64,000 bases of DNA. Origin: Verrucomicrobia bacterium S94. GTDB lineage: Bacteria; Verrucomicrobiota; Kiritimatiellia; Kiritimatiellales; Pontiellaceae. Position 1 is the stretch's first letter; each line of letters starts with the position of its first letter. Location: contig CP036201.1 in NCBI GenBank assembly GCA_004299845.1, positions 3,968,001 through 4,032,000 of the forward strand, written 5' to 3'. This document shows positions 35,157-44,390 of the stretch, one piece after another. Made by a program: the position numbers and the translations under genes. A model generated the notes under the pieces. It ran no database searches. It was not told the DNA's origin and was given only the letters and a program-made list of their open reading frames with translations.

Positions 35157-37709
35157 ATGAGCAAAAATTTAGTGATTGTGGAGTCGCCGGCGAAGGCGAA
35201 GAAGATCAACCAGTTTCTGGGTAAGGATTATTGTGTGATGGCCTCAGTCGGTCATGTGCGCGATCTCCCGGCCAAAAAACTCGGGGTTGATATCGAGAAG
35301 GATTTCGAACCGGAATATGTAAGCACCGCCCGCGGTAAAAAGGTGCTGAAGGAACTGAAGGACGAGGCGAAAAAATGCGAAAAGGTTTATCTCGCACCCG
35401 ACCCGGACCGCGAAGGGGAAGCGATTGCATGGCATCTTTATGAGGCGCTGAAGAAAACGGTCGGCGAAGAAAACTTCTATCGGGTCACCTATAACGAGAT
35501 CACGAAGCCGGCTATTCTGGCGGCTTTTGAACAGCCCGAGCAGATTGATATGGACCGCGTGAATGCGCAGCAGGCACGGCGCATTCTGGACCGGCTGGTC
35601 GGTTTCCAGGGCAGTCCGGTGGTGCGCAAACAGATCCGCGGAGCTCAGAGTGTCGGGCGTGTGCAGACCGTGGCACTGCGGCTGGTTGTGGAGCGCGAAA
35701 ACGAGATTGAAAACTTTAAGCCGGAAACCTATTTCACCGTCGGTGCCCAGGTGCGGAAGCAGGAGCAGCCGCTGGATCCGTTCACAGTGAAGCTGGCCCG
35801 GATTAACAATGAGCCGGTCGGAGTGAAGGACCGCAAACTGCTGCCGGGAGCAGTGAAAACGCAGGAACAGCTTGAGGCCATTCAGAAGGAGCTCGAAAAC
35901 AGCGCGATGAAAGTCAGCGATGTGATCACCAAAGAGGTGACCCGCCGGGCCCGGCCGCCGTTCATTACATCCACGCTGCAGCAGTCAGCCTCCGGTTCGC
36001 TCGGTTTTGCGCCGGCGCGCACGATGGGCCTTGCACAGAAGCTGTATGAAAGCGGACTGATTACCTATATGCGTACCGATTCGTTCAACATTGCGCAGTC
36101 TGCGCAGGAAGAGTGCCGCGAATTTGTGAACAGTCATTATGGTTCGGAATATCTGCCTTCAACACCGAATACCTACCGTTCAAAGGGCGCGGCGCAGGAG
36201 GCTCATGAAGCGATTCGTCCGACGGATGTGACGGTTGAGCCGGGCCGGGAAGGCATTAAGCTGGAGGCGGCGGAGCAGAAGCTTTACCGCCTGATCTGGG
36301 AACGTTTTGTGGCCTCGCAGATGGTGCCTGCAAAAATTGCGCGCCGGACGGTGGAGGTTGAAGCCGGTTCGGAAAATACCTATCTGTTCCGGGCGACGGC
36401 TTCGGAGATTGTATTTCCCGGTTATATGAAAGCATCCGGTATTGAGGCCGCCGCTGACAAACCGAAAGAGGGCGAGGATCATGCTGAGACCGAAAAAATT
36501 CCGCCGCTGACGAAAGGTGAGGGGCTGGATGTGCTGGACTGGCTGACGGAACAGAAGGAAACCAAGCCGGTTGCCCGGTATACGGAGGCTTCGCTGATCC
36601 GCGCTCTGGAGGAAAATGGCGTGGGCCGCCCGTCGACCTATGCGGCGATTATGTCGAAGCTCGACGAGCGCGAATATGTGGTTAAAGAGAAGCGTTCGTT
36701 GATTCCGACAGATCTCGGAAAAGAGCTGGTGACGCTCGTGCTGCGTACGGAAGAAAAACTGAAACACGGAAATAAAATCGACCTTTTTGATGTCCGTTTT
36801 ACGGCCGATATGGAAACCCGGCTTGACGAAGTCGAGGCGGGGAAAATCGAGTGGACGGAGATGATGAAGGAGTTTTATCCGTCGTTGCTGGAATGGATTG
36901 AACATGCCAGGGAGACGGCGGATCCGGCGTTCGTTGAAAAGTGCTTCCGGGCGCTGGAAAACGTTACGGAGTGGGCGCCTGCGGTTAAATCCGGTCGACG
37001 GACCTATGATGATCATAAAACGTTTGAGGATCTTAAGGAGAAGGTCAATGAGGGCGAACTGCTCTCGAAACGGCAGGGTGAAATGCTGCATAAAATGTGC
37101 TGCCGCTATATGAAGCAGGTGCCGGAGGATCTGGTGAAAGCACTGGAGCTGGTTGAGCCGGAGGCGGTTCGTGATGATACTCCGCGTAAACTGCAGCTGC
37201 TGGCTAATGTGAAGTTTGACGAGCCGCAGAAAGTGGGCAAACGAACCTATGATGATAAGAAGTTTGTCACTTCTCTTAGTGATCAGATTACGATGGGTAA
37301 GCGGCTGTCGGATCGGCAGGTTGCTTATCTCGATTCGCTGCTGACCAAGTATTCGGACCAGATCGAAAATTTTGAGGCCGTTAAAGCAGAGCTCAAGCTG
37401 GACGAAAAGGAAAAAGTGGAGGCCGATCCCTCGACTGCGCCGGTGCTGGCCATGATGGAAAATGTGAAGGAATGGGCGGAACCGACCAAGCGCGGAAAGC
37501 GGGAATTTAACGATAAAACATTTTATGAGTCGCTGGCTTCCCAGTTTAAGGGGAAGGGCTCGCTGTCGGAGCGGCAGCTCGCTGCGCTGAAAAAGATGGC
37601 GGCACGTTATGCGGATCAGATTCCGAATTATGCGGAAATGCAGGATCGGTACGGTCTGCCTGCTCCGCGCAAACCCAAACCGAAAAAAGAAGATGCCGCT
37701 GAGGGATAG
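35157..37709 (+). CDS. topA: DNA topoisomerase I with novel C-terminal repeats
   Basis: An 850-residue type IA topoisomerase that relaxes negative supercoils. The Toprim domain (1-115) shows VESPAKAKKI and the DPDREGE metal motif; the active Tyr is in GLITYMRTDSFN (near 305). In place of the usual C-terminal zinc fingers it has three tandem repeats of about 80 residues (599-680, 681-765, 766-830), each with a K/SGKRxYDDK-type motif, then LSxRQ and KYxDQI, and no CxxC pairs. A Lys-rich tail ends the protein. GAGAGAG precedes the ATG. Confidence 0.95.
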   Translation: MSKNLVIVESPAKAKKINQFLGKDYCVMASVGHVRDLPAKKLGVDIEKDFEPEYVSTARGKKVLKELKDEAKKCEKVYLAPDPDREGEAIAWHLYEALKKTVGEENFYRVTYNEITKPAILAAFEQPEQIDMDRVNAQQARRILDRLVGFQGSPVVRKQIRGAQSVGRVQTVALRLVVERENEIENFKPETYFTVGAQVRKQEQPLDPFTVKLARINNEPVGVKDRKLLPGAVKTQEQLEAIQKELENSAMKVSDVITKEVTRRARPPFITSTLQQSASGSLGFAPARTMGLAQKLYESGLITYMRTDSFNIAQSAQEECREFVNSHYGSEYLPSTPNTYRSKGAAQEAHEAIRPTDVTVEPGREGIKLEAAEQKLYRLIWERFVASQMVPAKIARRTVEVEAGSENTYLFRATASEIVFPGYMKASGIEAAADKPKEGEDHAETEKIPPLTKGEGLDVLDWLTEQKETKPVARYTEASLIRALEENGVGRPSTYAAIMSKLDEREYVVKEKRSLIPTDLGKELVTLVLRTEEKLKHGNKIDLFDVRFTADMETRLDEVEAGKIEWTEMMKEFYPSLLEWIEHARETADPAFVEKCFRALENVTEWAPAVKSGRRTYDDHKTFEDLKEKVNEGELLSKRQGEMLHKMCCRYMKQVPEDLVKALELVEPEAVRDDTPRKLQLLANVKFDEPQKVGKRTYDDKKFVTSLSDQITMGKRLSDRQVAYLDSLLTKYSDQIENFEAVKAELKLDEKEKVEADPSTAPVLAMMENVKEWAEPTKRGKREFNDKTFYESLASQFKGKGSLSERQLAALKKMAARYADQIPNYAEMQDRYGLPAPRKPKPKKEDAAEG

Positions 37710-37770
37710 TGAATCCGCTAAGTACACGAAATGTGTCTTTCCATGTATTTAGAGGGTTCCCAGGCTAATT

Positions 37771-38727
37771 ATGATCGATCCGTGCGTTAAGCATTTTATC
37801 CAGTATCTGGAAGCCGAGAAGAATGCCTCGGAGCATACGATCAGCAATTATCTCATTGATATCCGGCAGTTCTGCGAGATTGTCTGGGGTGAGGAGGCGG
37901 CGGCACCGTTCAGGTGGAAGAGTGCCGACCGTTTTGCCGCCCGAAAATTTCTGGTTTTTTTTCAGAAGCTGGAAATGGCACCGACCACGACAGGGAGGAA
38001 GCTTTCCGCATTGCGATCATTTTATAAATTTCTGCTGCGCGAGGAATATGTGGACCAGAATCCGTTCAGCGGCTTGAATCTGCCCAAGAAGGGCAATTAT
38101 CTGCCGCAGATTCTCTCGGTGGATGAAATGGGAAAACTGCTGGATGCGCCGGTTAAATTTGACGAACAGCAGGCGGCCTCTTCGAATCCGAAGATCAGAC
38201 TCTGGCGTGAATACATGGTAGCGCGGGATTCCGCGATTCTGGAAATGCTCTATTCCACCGGCATGCGGATTAATGAACTGGTTCAGCTTCCCGAAGAGTC
38301 CATCGATCTGCTTTCCGGTGTGGCGCGGGTTCGGGGAAAGGGCAAGAAGGAACGGTTGTGTCCGCTGGGTTCTCCGGCTACGCGTGCATTGATGAAAAAT
38401 CTGGAGCTGCGGGAAAATGTCTGGTTGCTGGAGGGTAAAAAAAGTGTGCGCAGTCCGGTTTTCCTGAATAAAAACGGTGGGCCGATCTCGGCGCGGTCGA
38501 TTGAACGCATGATGAAAAAATACGTGTTATTCTGCGGCCTGAACGCCGAGCTTACGCCGCACAGCCTGCGGCACAGCTTTGCCACCCACCTGCTTGATGC
38601 CGGGGCGGATCTGCGCAGTGTACAGGAGTTGCTGGGACACGCTTCACTTTCCACCACACAGATTTACACGCATGTCTCGGTCGAGCGCCTGAAAGAGGTC
38701 TATCAGCTGGCACATCCCCGCGCCTGA
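37771..38727 (+). CDS. xerC: Tyrosine recombinase XerC/XerD
   Basis: A 318-residue recombinase for chromosome dimer resolution at dif. The N-terminal SAM-like DNA-binding domain is at 1-95. Catalytic residues are in YSTGMRINELVQL (Arg), HSLRHSFATHLL (His-x-x-Arg), LGHASLSTTQIYTHV (His and nucleophile Tyr). Sequence alone does not separate XerC from XerD, and a single-Xer system is possible. Confidence 0.9.
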   Translation: MIDPCVKHFIQYLEAEKNASEHTISNYLIDIRQFCEIVWGEEAAAPFRWKSADRFAARKFLVFFQKLEMAPTTTGRKLSALRSFYKFLLREEYVDQNPFSGLNLPKKGNYLPQILSVDEMGKLLDAPVKFDEQQAASSNPKIRLWREYMVARDSAILEMLYSTGMRINELVQLPEESIDLLSGVARVRGKGKKERLCPLGSPATRALMKNLELRENVWLLEGKKSVRSPVFLNKNGGPISARSIERMMKKYVLFCGLNAELTPHSLRHSFATHLLDAGADLRSVQELLGHASLSTTQIYTHVSVERLKEVYQLAHPRA

Positions 38728-38791
38728 TGCTGTATAAAGACTTTGCGGAGCGGAAGTTTTCCGCTGTTTGTAAAAAGTCTGTTTTTCCCGC

Positions 38792-38819
38792 TTGCCATTT
38801 AAACGCGGATTCGTACACT
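38792..38819 (+). promoter_or_regulatory. Promoter of the tRNA-Pro/tRNA-Phe unit
   Basis: TTGCCA (38792-38797), 16 bases, TACACT (38814-38819), about 20 bases upstream of the tRNA. Confidence 0.65.
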
Positions 38820-38839
38820 ACGCTCTTCCTTGGTCAAAA

Positions 38840-38916
38840 CGGGGTGTGGCTCAGTCTGGTAGAGCGCTACGTTCGGGACGTAGAAGTCGCTGGTTCGAAT
38901 CCAGTCACCCCGACCA
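38840..38916 (+). tRNA. tRNA-Pro (anticodon CGG)
   Basis: A 77-base cloverleaf: acceptor CGGGGTG/CACCCCG, anticodon loop TTCGGGA, T-arm GGTTCGAATCC, and encoded CCA. It reads CCG codons. Confidence 0.95.
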
Positions 38917-38969
38917 TATTTTCAGGTTTTCGAACCTGGTTGCCGGAAATCCCGAACCGGTGACACCAA

Positions 38970-39045
38970 GGCGAGATAGCTCAGTCGGTAGAGCAGGGGA
39001 TTGAAAATCCCCGTGTCCCCAGTTCGATTCTGGGTCTCGCCACCA
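38970..39045 (+). tRNA. tRNA-Phe (anticodon GAA)
   Basis: A 76-base cloverleaf: acceptor GGCGAGA/TCTCGCC, anticodon loop TTGAAAA, T-loop TTCGATT, encoded CCA. It is 53 bases after tRNA-Pro and shares its promoter. Confidence 0.95.
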
Positions 39046-39050
39046 CTTTG

Positions 39051-39082
39051 AACCCCTTGTCGCACGATGACGAGGGGTTTTC
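39051..39082 (+). terminator. Terminator after tRNA-Phe
   Basis: AACCCCT-GTC pairs with GAC-AGGGGTT, followed by a short T-run. Confidence 0.75.
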
Positions 39083-39107
39083 TGTATCAGATGATCGGTT
39101 GAAGGGG

Positions 39108-39136
39108 TTGCCATCGAGGAACTTCATCGGTATAAC
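39108..39136 (+). promoter_or_regulatory. tRNA-Leu promoter
   Basis: TTGCCA (39108-39113), 17 bases, TATAAC (39131-39136), 15 bases before the tRNA. It matches the -35 of the tRNA-Pro promoter. Confidence 0.7.
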
Positions 39137-39151
39137 ATTCCGCTCTTCACT

Positions 39152-39239
39152 GCCCGGATGGTGAAATTGGTAGACACAAGGGACTTAAACTCCCTCGGCT
39201 ATTGCAGCTGTGCCGGTTCGAGTCCGGCTCCGGGCACCA
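39152..39239 (+). tRNA. tRNA-Leu (anticodon TAA)
   Basis: An 88-base tRNA with a long variable arm: acceptor GCCCGGA/TCCGGGC, anticodon loop CTTAAAC, T-loop TTCGAGT, encoded CCA. It reads UUA/UUG codons. Confidence 0.95.
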
Positions 39240-39364
39240 CCTTTTTATCGTTTCGGGGGACTGAAGACATTCCAGTCTCTGGAGGGCGATCATCTGTGTT
39301 TCGTGTGCGGAACGATCAGGGTTTTATCGGTCAGGGGGAGGCGCTTTGCCGGATGCCGTGACTG

Positions 39365-39501
39365 ATACCGTTTACTACAACATTCCGGTCTTAACGACAG
39401 CGTTATTCCGCGCAGCGACGCAGAGCGCGCGGAGCCCTTTATGACTGAATTTCTCTGCGTCCTCAGCCAAATTTATACCGGATAGTTTTAACGTTTGGTA
39501 T
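39365..39501 (+). repeat. MITE-like dispersed repeat, copy 2
   Basis: A 137-bp element starting ATACCGTTTACTAC and ending ACGTTTGGTAT, close to copy 3 at 48627-48777 and, reversed, to copy 1. The middle carries an ACGCAGAG-type motif also seen in intergenic repeats of other environmental bacteria. Confidence 0.8.
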
Positions 39502-39533
39502 GAACCCTTTTTTCCGCCTGCAGCTGCCGGAAT

Positions 39534-39561
39534 AAAAAAAGCGCCCGTTTCGGGGCGCTTT
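39534..39561 (-). terminator. Terminator of the 39587-39958 gene
   Basis: On the minus strand AAGCGCCC pairs with GGGCGCTT, followed by seven T. Confidence 0.85.
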
Positions 39562-39586
39562 GTAAGCTGGAAAGGAAGCTGCCGGT

Positions 39587-39958
39587 TTAGATGATAATAT
39601 CGTTTTTTCCGCCGCGCAGTTCGTCGGGCGTGACAATTTTATTGGCCTGTTCCTGCTGCATGCGGATCATATCCTCCTGCAGTTTTTTGACGGCGTCATT
39701 GATGGCTTCCGGGAATTTTGCAACGGCTTCTTCGAGCGTTGTGGCGTCAATCTCGCCGGAAATCGGAAGGGCGCCACCGGGGGTCATAATATTGGTGGTG
39801 GCGGACCAGGAGGCCTGGCGGTTTTCATCTTCTGTACCGTCGATTTTGATCGGGGTCAGTTTACGGATGGAGCCGACCTGCAGGTCGGTGAAGTTTTCTT
39901 CTTTCCAGAGATTGGAACCGTCGATCTGGATATTTTCAAGGGATTGTTCTTCAGCCAT
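39587..39958 (-). CDS. Conserved-looking cytoplasmic protein of unknown function
   Basis: A 123-residue acidic protein without signal peptide or membrane segment. It ends in a helical region (about 78-118) with Gln/Met-rich amphipathic pattern that could form a short coiled coil. The GAAAGG site before the ATG at 39956-39958 and a dedicated terminator make it a real gene. I do not recognise the family. Confidence 0.65.
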   Translation of the reverse strand: MAEEQSLENIQIDGSNLWKEENFTDLQVGSIRKLTPIKIDGTEDENRQASWSATTNIMTPGGALPISGEIDATTLEEAVAKFPEAINDAVKKLQEDMIRMQQEQANKIVTPDELRGGKNDIII

Positions 39959-40182
39959 AGCTACCTTTCATAACGGGAAATATGTATGCCCGCTGTTTGA
40001 TTGATTGAAATTGAAAAACGAACTTTGTCGGGTTTTCGGTTTCAGCGCAAGGTGAAACCGTTGAAAGAGGTCTGGTGGTTGGACTATGCGGGATCGGCAT
40101 GGGTTTTTGCAGGATTCACATTGCGTAAACGGCTGTGGGCGGCGTCTTCTTTACAATTATTTTTAAAAGGGAAAGGTGAATA

Positions 40183-42953
40183 ATGCATTTTATACTTAAA
40201 ATTCTGTGTCTGGTTGTGGCGGTTTTTCCGGTTTTGTGTCCGGCCATTGACAGTATTGAAACCGGGGAAACCCTTATGAAGGTGCGGTCCGCCGCAGCCG
40301 TAAACGGATCGTTTATTGTGGGCAGCAGTTATGATGGCGATCTGCTGGCCTATACATACGATGGTTCCAGACTTTGGAAAACAGCGCTTTCCGGTGGAAT
40401 TATGAATAACGATCTCTGGTGTGCTGATCTGGATGGCGATGGCATTGATGAGGTGCTGGCGGCGAATTCCGACGGATCGGTTTACTGTGTGAATTATAAG
40501 GGTGCTGTACTCTGGCGGTTTCAGCCGAATGAAGTGCCGATGATTTCGGTCTGTACCGTTCGTGATTCATCGGGAGCGGTTTATGTGGCCTGTGGGGGGA
40601 ATGATAAAAATTTTTACTGGCTCTCCGGAGAGGGTACGCTTTTGAAGACCGTGCCGTCGGCGGGATATGACACGGTTATTCAGCCCAATAAAAAGTGGAT
40701 TGATGACGGAACGCTTGAAAAGAATGTGCATGTTGTGAATTTTCTGAGGCCCATCCGGCAGCCGGACGGGTCTGATGTGCTGCTGTTGAATGCTGTGCTG
40801 ACCAATGCGGATCAGAGTTCAATGCTTTTCCGGTTCCGGCCGTTGGCGGTCCGGCCTTTCAGGGCGCGTAAATTGGGGTATGGGTACGGCCCGGTTGCTG
40901 ATTTGCGGGTGAATGGCGGGGAGTTGCTGATCGGTACGTCGGGGATGAATAAAACCGTTGATTTCATTCGTTTTAATCTGGCGTCGGAAAAGGTGAAAAA
41001 ACTGAATCTGCCCTCCACGAAAAAAAGACCGGGGTTTGGTTATCGTGTGGCCCAAGCTGCTCGGCTGCCGGAAGGGAGCGGATTTGCATATCTGGTGAAG
41101 ATCGGATCGGAAATGCTGCTGGTGCCGGATTCGATGGATGTGAAAAAAATCGAAACGATCTCGTGCAAATATTCATTTAATGACTTGTGGAAAGATCCGG
41201 TGACCGGAAAGCTGCTGCTGGCCAGTGCGCAGAGTGGAGGCAGTTGCATTCATGTTATTGATCTGACGGACGGGGATTGGAGAGCTGCCTATGAACAGCT
41301 CGACCCGCCCGGGAAAATTCAGGACATTCTCGACAATACGGCAGAACTGAAAAGGCAGCTGGCGGTATTTGAAAAACCGGAGTGGGAACGCGATCCTGTG
41401 ACGGCCTACCTGATGTCACCGCCGAAGCCGTCGGAAAAGACGAAAGCGTTTCAGGCCAAATATGATAATCCTGTGTTTCTTGGCCATGTATTTATGAGGG
41501 GGCGGAGGACTGGGACCGTTCCGGTCTGGGAAATGCGGCGTTTGAGCAGGCGCGGGATAACCGAAAAACCTATAATCTGTCGCAGGACGAAATCGTGGAG
41601 AAGGCGCTGCGGGGGATGAATGAAAACGGCCTTTGCATGTGGGGCGGGCACGGGGTTGATCCGTTTTACTATAATCCGGAAACCCTGTGGAAAATCATGA
41701 AGGGAACCCGTGGGAAAAAGTCCGTATTCATCTGGCCGGAACTGACCATTCTGCATAAAAAGGAGTTTCCGTTTGCGGTAGAGCATCTCTTTGCACCTTT
41801 TGCAGAACATGCCCGGAAATATAACTCCACATTATACCTTAGAAGTAAGCATAATTTCTGGTTGGGGAACATTTACCGGCCGGAGTGGTCGCGTTTTCTT
41901 TCCGGGGAGTTTGCCGATGTGGCTGTGCCGTCGATGGAGGAGACGCAGGATCAGGCGCAGGATCTCAGTCTAGCCGGACGCCTGGGGCTGTGGAGCAGCG
42001 GGGTGTTCAGCAGCTGGGGAACGCGGTGTGCGCGGGATAATCCGAGTTTTACGCGCAACCGGCAGTTTTCACATCAGGAGCTGCCGAATCATTTTCTGCG
42101 CAATGCGGTGTATCATGTAGCCTATGGGGCCACGTACATTAACAACTTCAGTATCAGTTCGGCTTATTCGGATTACATGAATATTTTGTGGGAGCTGATC
42201 GGCAGCGGAGCGCTTTATATTCCGAAGCGGGAGGAGATCGTCAGTTTTAATCCGGTTCATCTGGGTATGATTACACCGGATGAGCGCTATATGCGTGAAG
42301 CGCATTCAACGACGACCAGCATTCGGTATGATGAAGCGTTTCATCCGGAAAATCCGTATGTTTTCAGCCGGCTTGACGGGGCCTGGTCGGGCGCGAAAGT
42401 GACGGACTGGGATTTTTCAACCTATGCGGCCGGTGTGAAGGACCGTCGCCAGAATTTTCTTGCTCCCTATCCAAACGGTATGGTGCTGATCACACCGCCG
42501 CAAACCGGCGTTTTTGCGGATCCGAATGCGCCGCGCGGCACATTGGCTGAGCATCTCCATCCCATGTATGGAAATCTGCTGAAGGAGCATATCACCAATG
42601 GCCGGCACTATTTTTCTTCCGATGGAAAAGAGACCTTTTCCGCCGATGTCTATGCGGAACGGGTGAGGGCCGAGATTGAGGCCGGGACGGAAAAAATGCC
42701 GCTGACGGTATCCGGCGGTGTCGCCTGGGTGTGTGCTCAGACGGCGCCGCATCATCTGCGTCTGACACTGATTGACAGTGGTTATCTGAACCCGTCGCGC
42801 AAAACGGCGAAGGTGGAGTTTCATGCGGTGAATCCGCTGAAGATTACCGATCTGCTGAGCGGGGAGCAGATTGCTCCGGGGAGAGTGTGTGAGGTGGATG
42901 TTCCCTGCGGTCTTTTCCGTTTCCTGGATATTGAACTGACGCAGCCGCTATAA
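40183..42953 (+). pseudogene. Frameshifted exported beta-propeller plus C-terminal domain protein
   Basis: Two overlapping frames make one protein of about 920 residues. Frame 1 (ATG 40183) has a signal peptide (1-22) and a propeller-like region with WCADLDGDGIDEVLAANSDGSVYCV. It loses sense at about 41493. Frame 2 continues smoothly as EGAEDWDRSGLGNAAF and runs to 42953; adding one T to the TTT at 41491-41493 restores the whole reading frame. The C-terminal half (about 440-920) has GGHGVDPFYYNPETLW and other glycoside-hydrolase-like segments. The propeller-plus-catalytic layout recalls GH150 lambda-carrageenases, but this is a weak resemblance. It could be a sequencing error rather than a pseudogene. 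Confidence 0.65.
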
Positions 42954-42968
42954 ACAGCTGTTCAAAAA

Positions 42969-42994
42969 GAAACCCGCATCGGCTGATGCGGGTT
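42969..42994. terminator. Terminator between propeller protein and tRNA-Arg
   Basis: AAACCCGCATC pairs with GATGCGGGTTT around GGCT; it can act in both directions for the two converging units. Confidence 0.75.
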
Positions 42995-42999
42995 TAAAA

Positions 43000-43074
43000 T
43001 GGTGCGCCCAACAGGAGTCGAACCTGTATCTATGGCTTCGGAGGCCACTATTCTATCCATTGAACTATGGGCGC
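43000..43074 (-). tRNA. tRNA-Arg (anticodon CCG)
   Basis: A 75-base cloverleaf on the minus strand: acceptor GCGCCCA/TGGGCGC, anticodon loop CTCCGAA, T-loop TTCGACT, encoded CCA. It reads CGG codons. Confidence 0.93.
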
Positions 43075-43087
43075 ACGAAAAAACGAA

Positions 43088-43116
43088 TTTATAGGGGGAA
43101 TCCGGAAAACCCGCAA
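43088..43116 (-). promoter_or_regulatory. tRNA-Arg promoter
   Basis: On the minus strand TTGCGG (43111-43116), 17 bases, TATAAA (43088-43093), about 14 bases before the tRNA. Confidence 0.65.
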
Positions 43117-43124
43117 TACTTAAT

Positions 43125-43191
43125 ATCCACAGATTACACGGATTGAGGGGTTGCTATGTTTAATCCGTGAAAATCTGTGAAATCTGTGGAT
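43125..43191. repeat. Hairpin repeat of the CACAGATTACACGGATT type
   Basis: Left arm ATCCACAGATTACACGGATT (43125-43144) pairs with the right arm 43162-43191 (AATCCGTG ... ATCTGTGGAT). It sits just after the serC stop and may also terminate transcription. Confidence 0.7.
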
Positions 43192-43197
43192 TTCGAG

Positions 43198-44271
43198 TTA
43201 GCTGTTCTTCGCTTCGAATTCCTTCATGAAGTCGATCAGCGCATCGATACCTTCTTCCGGGAAGGCGTTGTAAATGGAGGCGCGAATACCGCCGACGGAG
43301 CGGTGGCCTTTGAGTGTTTTCAGGTTTTTCCCGGCGGCTTCTTTGATGAATTGCGCTTCGAGTTCTTCGGTCGGCAGGCGCCAGGTGACGTTCATGGTAG
43401 AACGGAATTCCTTGACGGCGGTGCCTTTGTAGAAGTCGGAGCTGTCGATGCAGTCGTAGAGTTTAGCGGCTTTGGCTTCGTTGATCTTCTGCATGCCTTC
43501 CAGTCCGCCGTTGGCTTTGAGCCAGCGGGTGACGAGGCAGAGGATGTAGACCGGGAAGGTCGGTACCGTGTTGTAAAGGGAATTGTTTTCGATGTGCGTT
43601 TTATACCGCATGATGGTCGGAACGGTTTCCGGGCATTTTTCAGCCAGTTCGTCTTTAATGATGACGAGGGTGATGCCGGCCGGGCCGAGATTTTTCTGTG
43701 CTCCGGCGTAAATGAGGCCGAATTTGGAGATGTCGAGCGGGCGGCTGAGGATGTCGGATGACATATCGGCGATCAGGCAGTCGTGTTCCGGGAATTCTTT
43801 CCACTGCGCACCGGAGATCGTTTCGTTGGAGGTGATGTGCAGATAGGCTGCGCCGTCGGTCAGCTTCAGTTCATCAATGGTGGGTACGCGGGTGGGAATT
43901 TCTTTTCCGCAGTCGGCCGCAATATTCACGTTGCCGAGCATTCTGGCTTCTTTAATGGCTTTGGCCGCCCAGGAGCCGGAGTTGGTGTAGTCGGCGGTTT
44001 CGCCTTTACCGAGCAGATTCATCGGAATCAGCGGAAACTGGGTGGAGGCTCCGCCGGTCATGAAGAGCACACTGTAGCCTTCCGGGATATTGAGCAGTTC
44101 TTTGATATTCGCGATGCATTCATCGTGTACAGCGGAATATTCTTTGCCGCGGTGGCTCATTTCCATAATGGACATGCCGGTTCCCTGGTAATCAACCAGT
44201 TCGGCAGCGGCTTCTTTAAGTACTTCTTCCGGCAGAATGGCCGGCCCGGCGGAAAAGTTATATGCTCTCAT
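43198..44271 (-). CDS. serC: Phosphoserine aminotransferase
   Basis: A 357-residue PLP enzyme that makes O-phosphoserine in serine synthesis. The N-terminal NFSAGPAILPE and GTGMSIMEMSHR are diagnostic, and the PLP Lys lies in YAGAQKNLGPAG (near 195). The length is full. It is transcribed alone on the minus strand. Confidence 0.96.
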   Translation of the reverse strand: MRAYNFSAGPAILPEEVLKEAAAELVDYQGTGMSIMEMSHRGKEYSAVHDECIANIKELLNIPEGYSVLFMTGGASTQFPLIPMNLLGKGETADYTNSGSWAAKAIKEARMLGNVNIAADCGKEIPTRVPTIDELKLTDGAAYLHITSNETISGAQWKEFPEHDCLIADMSSDILSRPLDISKFGLIYAGAQKNLGPAGITLVIIKDELAEKCPETVPTIMRYKTHIENNSLYNTVPTFPVYILCLVTRWLKANGGLEGMQKINEAKAAKLYDCIDSSDFYKGTAVKEFRSTMNVTWRLPTEELEAQFIKEAAGKNLKTLKGHRSVGGIRASIYNAFPEEGIDALIDFMKEFEAKNS

Positions 44272-44390
44272 GAATTCAAGGTTCCTCGTGGTTGAAATTT
44301 ACGAAAGCGCGAACCTAGCAATTCACAGTTTCATGCTCCAACTCAAAATTCGGTATAAATCCATCGAAATAACGGGGTTTTAGCGCGGGT

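Larger units (their letters stand above)
39240..39586. other. Gene-free interval
   Basis: No plausible gene. It holds repeat copy 2 and a minus-strand terminator (listed separately); the rest shows nothing recognisable. Confidence 0.65.

Noticed and set aside
36180-37727. A 515-residue minus-strand frame opposite topA
   Set aside because: Antisense shadow of the repeat-rich topA end, rich in Leu/Arg/His, with no domain or ribosome-binding site.
38840-39239. tRNA cluster as an integration site
   Set aside because: I looked for a repeated tRNA 3' end or integrase of phage type nearby; the xer recombinase is the housekeeping type and no duplicated attachment sequence was seen.
40001-40183. A 60-codon frame starting with TTG just before the propeller protein
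   Set aside because: No ribosome-binding site, no recognisable product, and its end is the leader of the 40183 gene. Coding potential cannot be excluded but is not supported.
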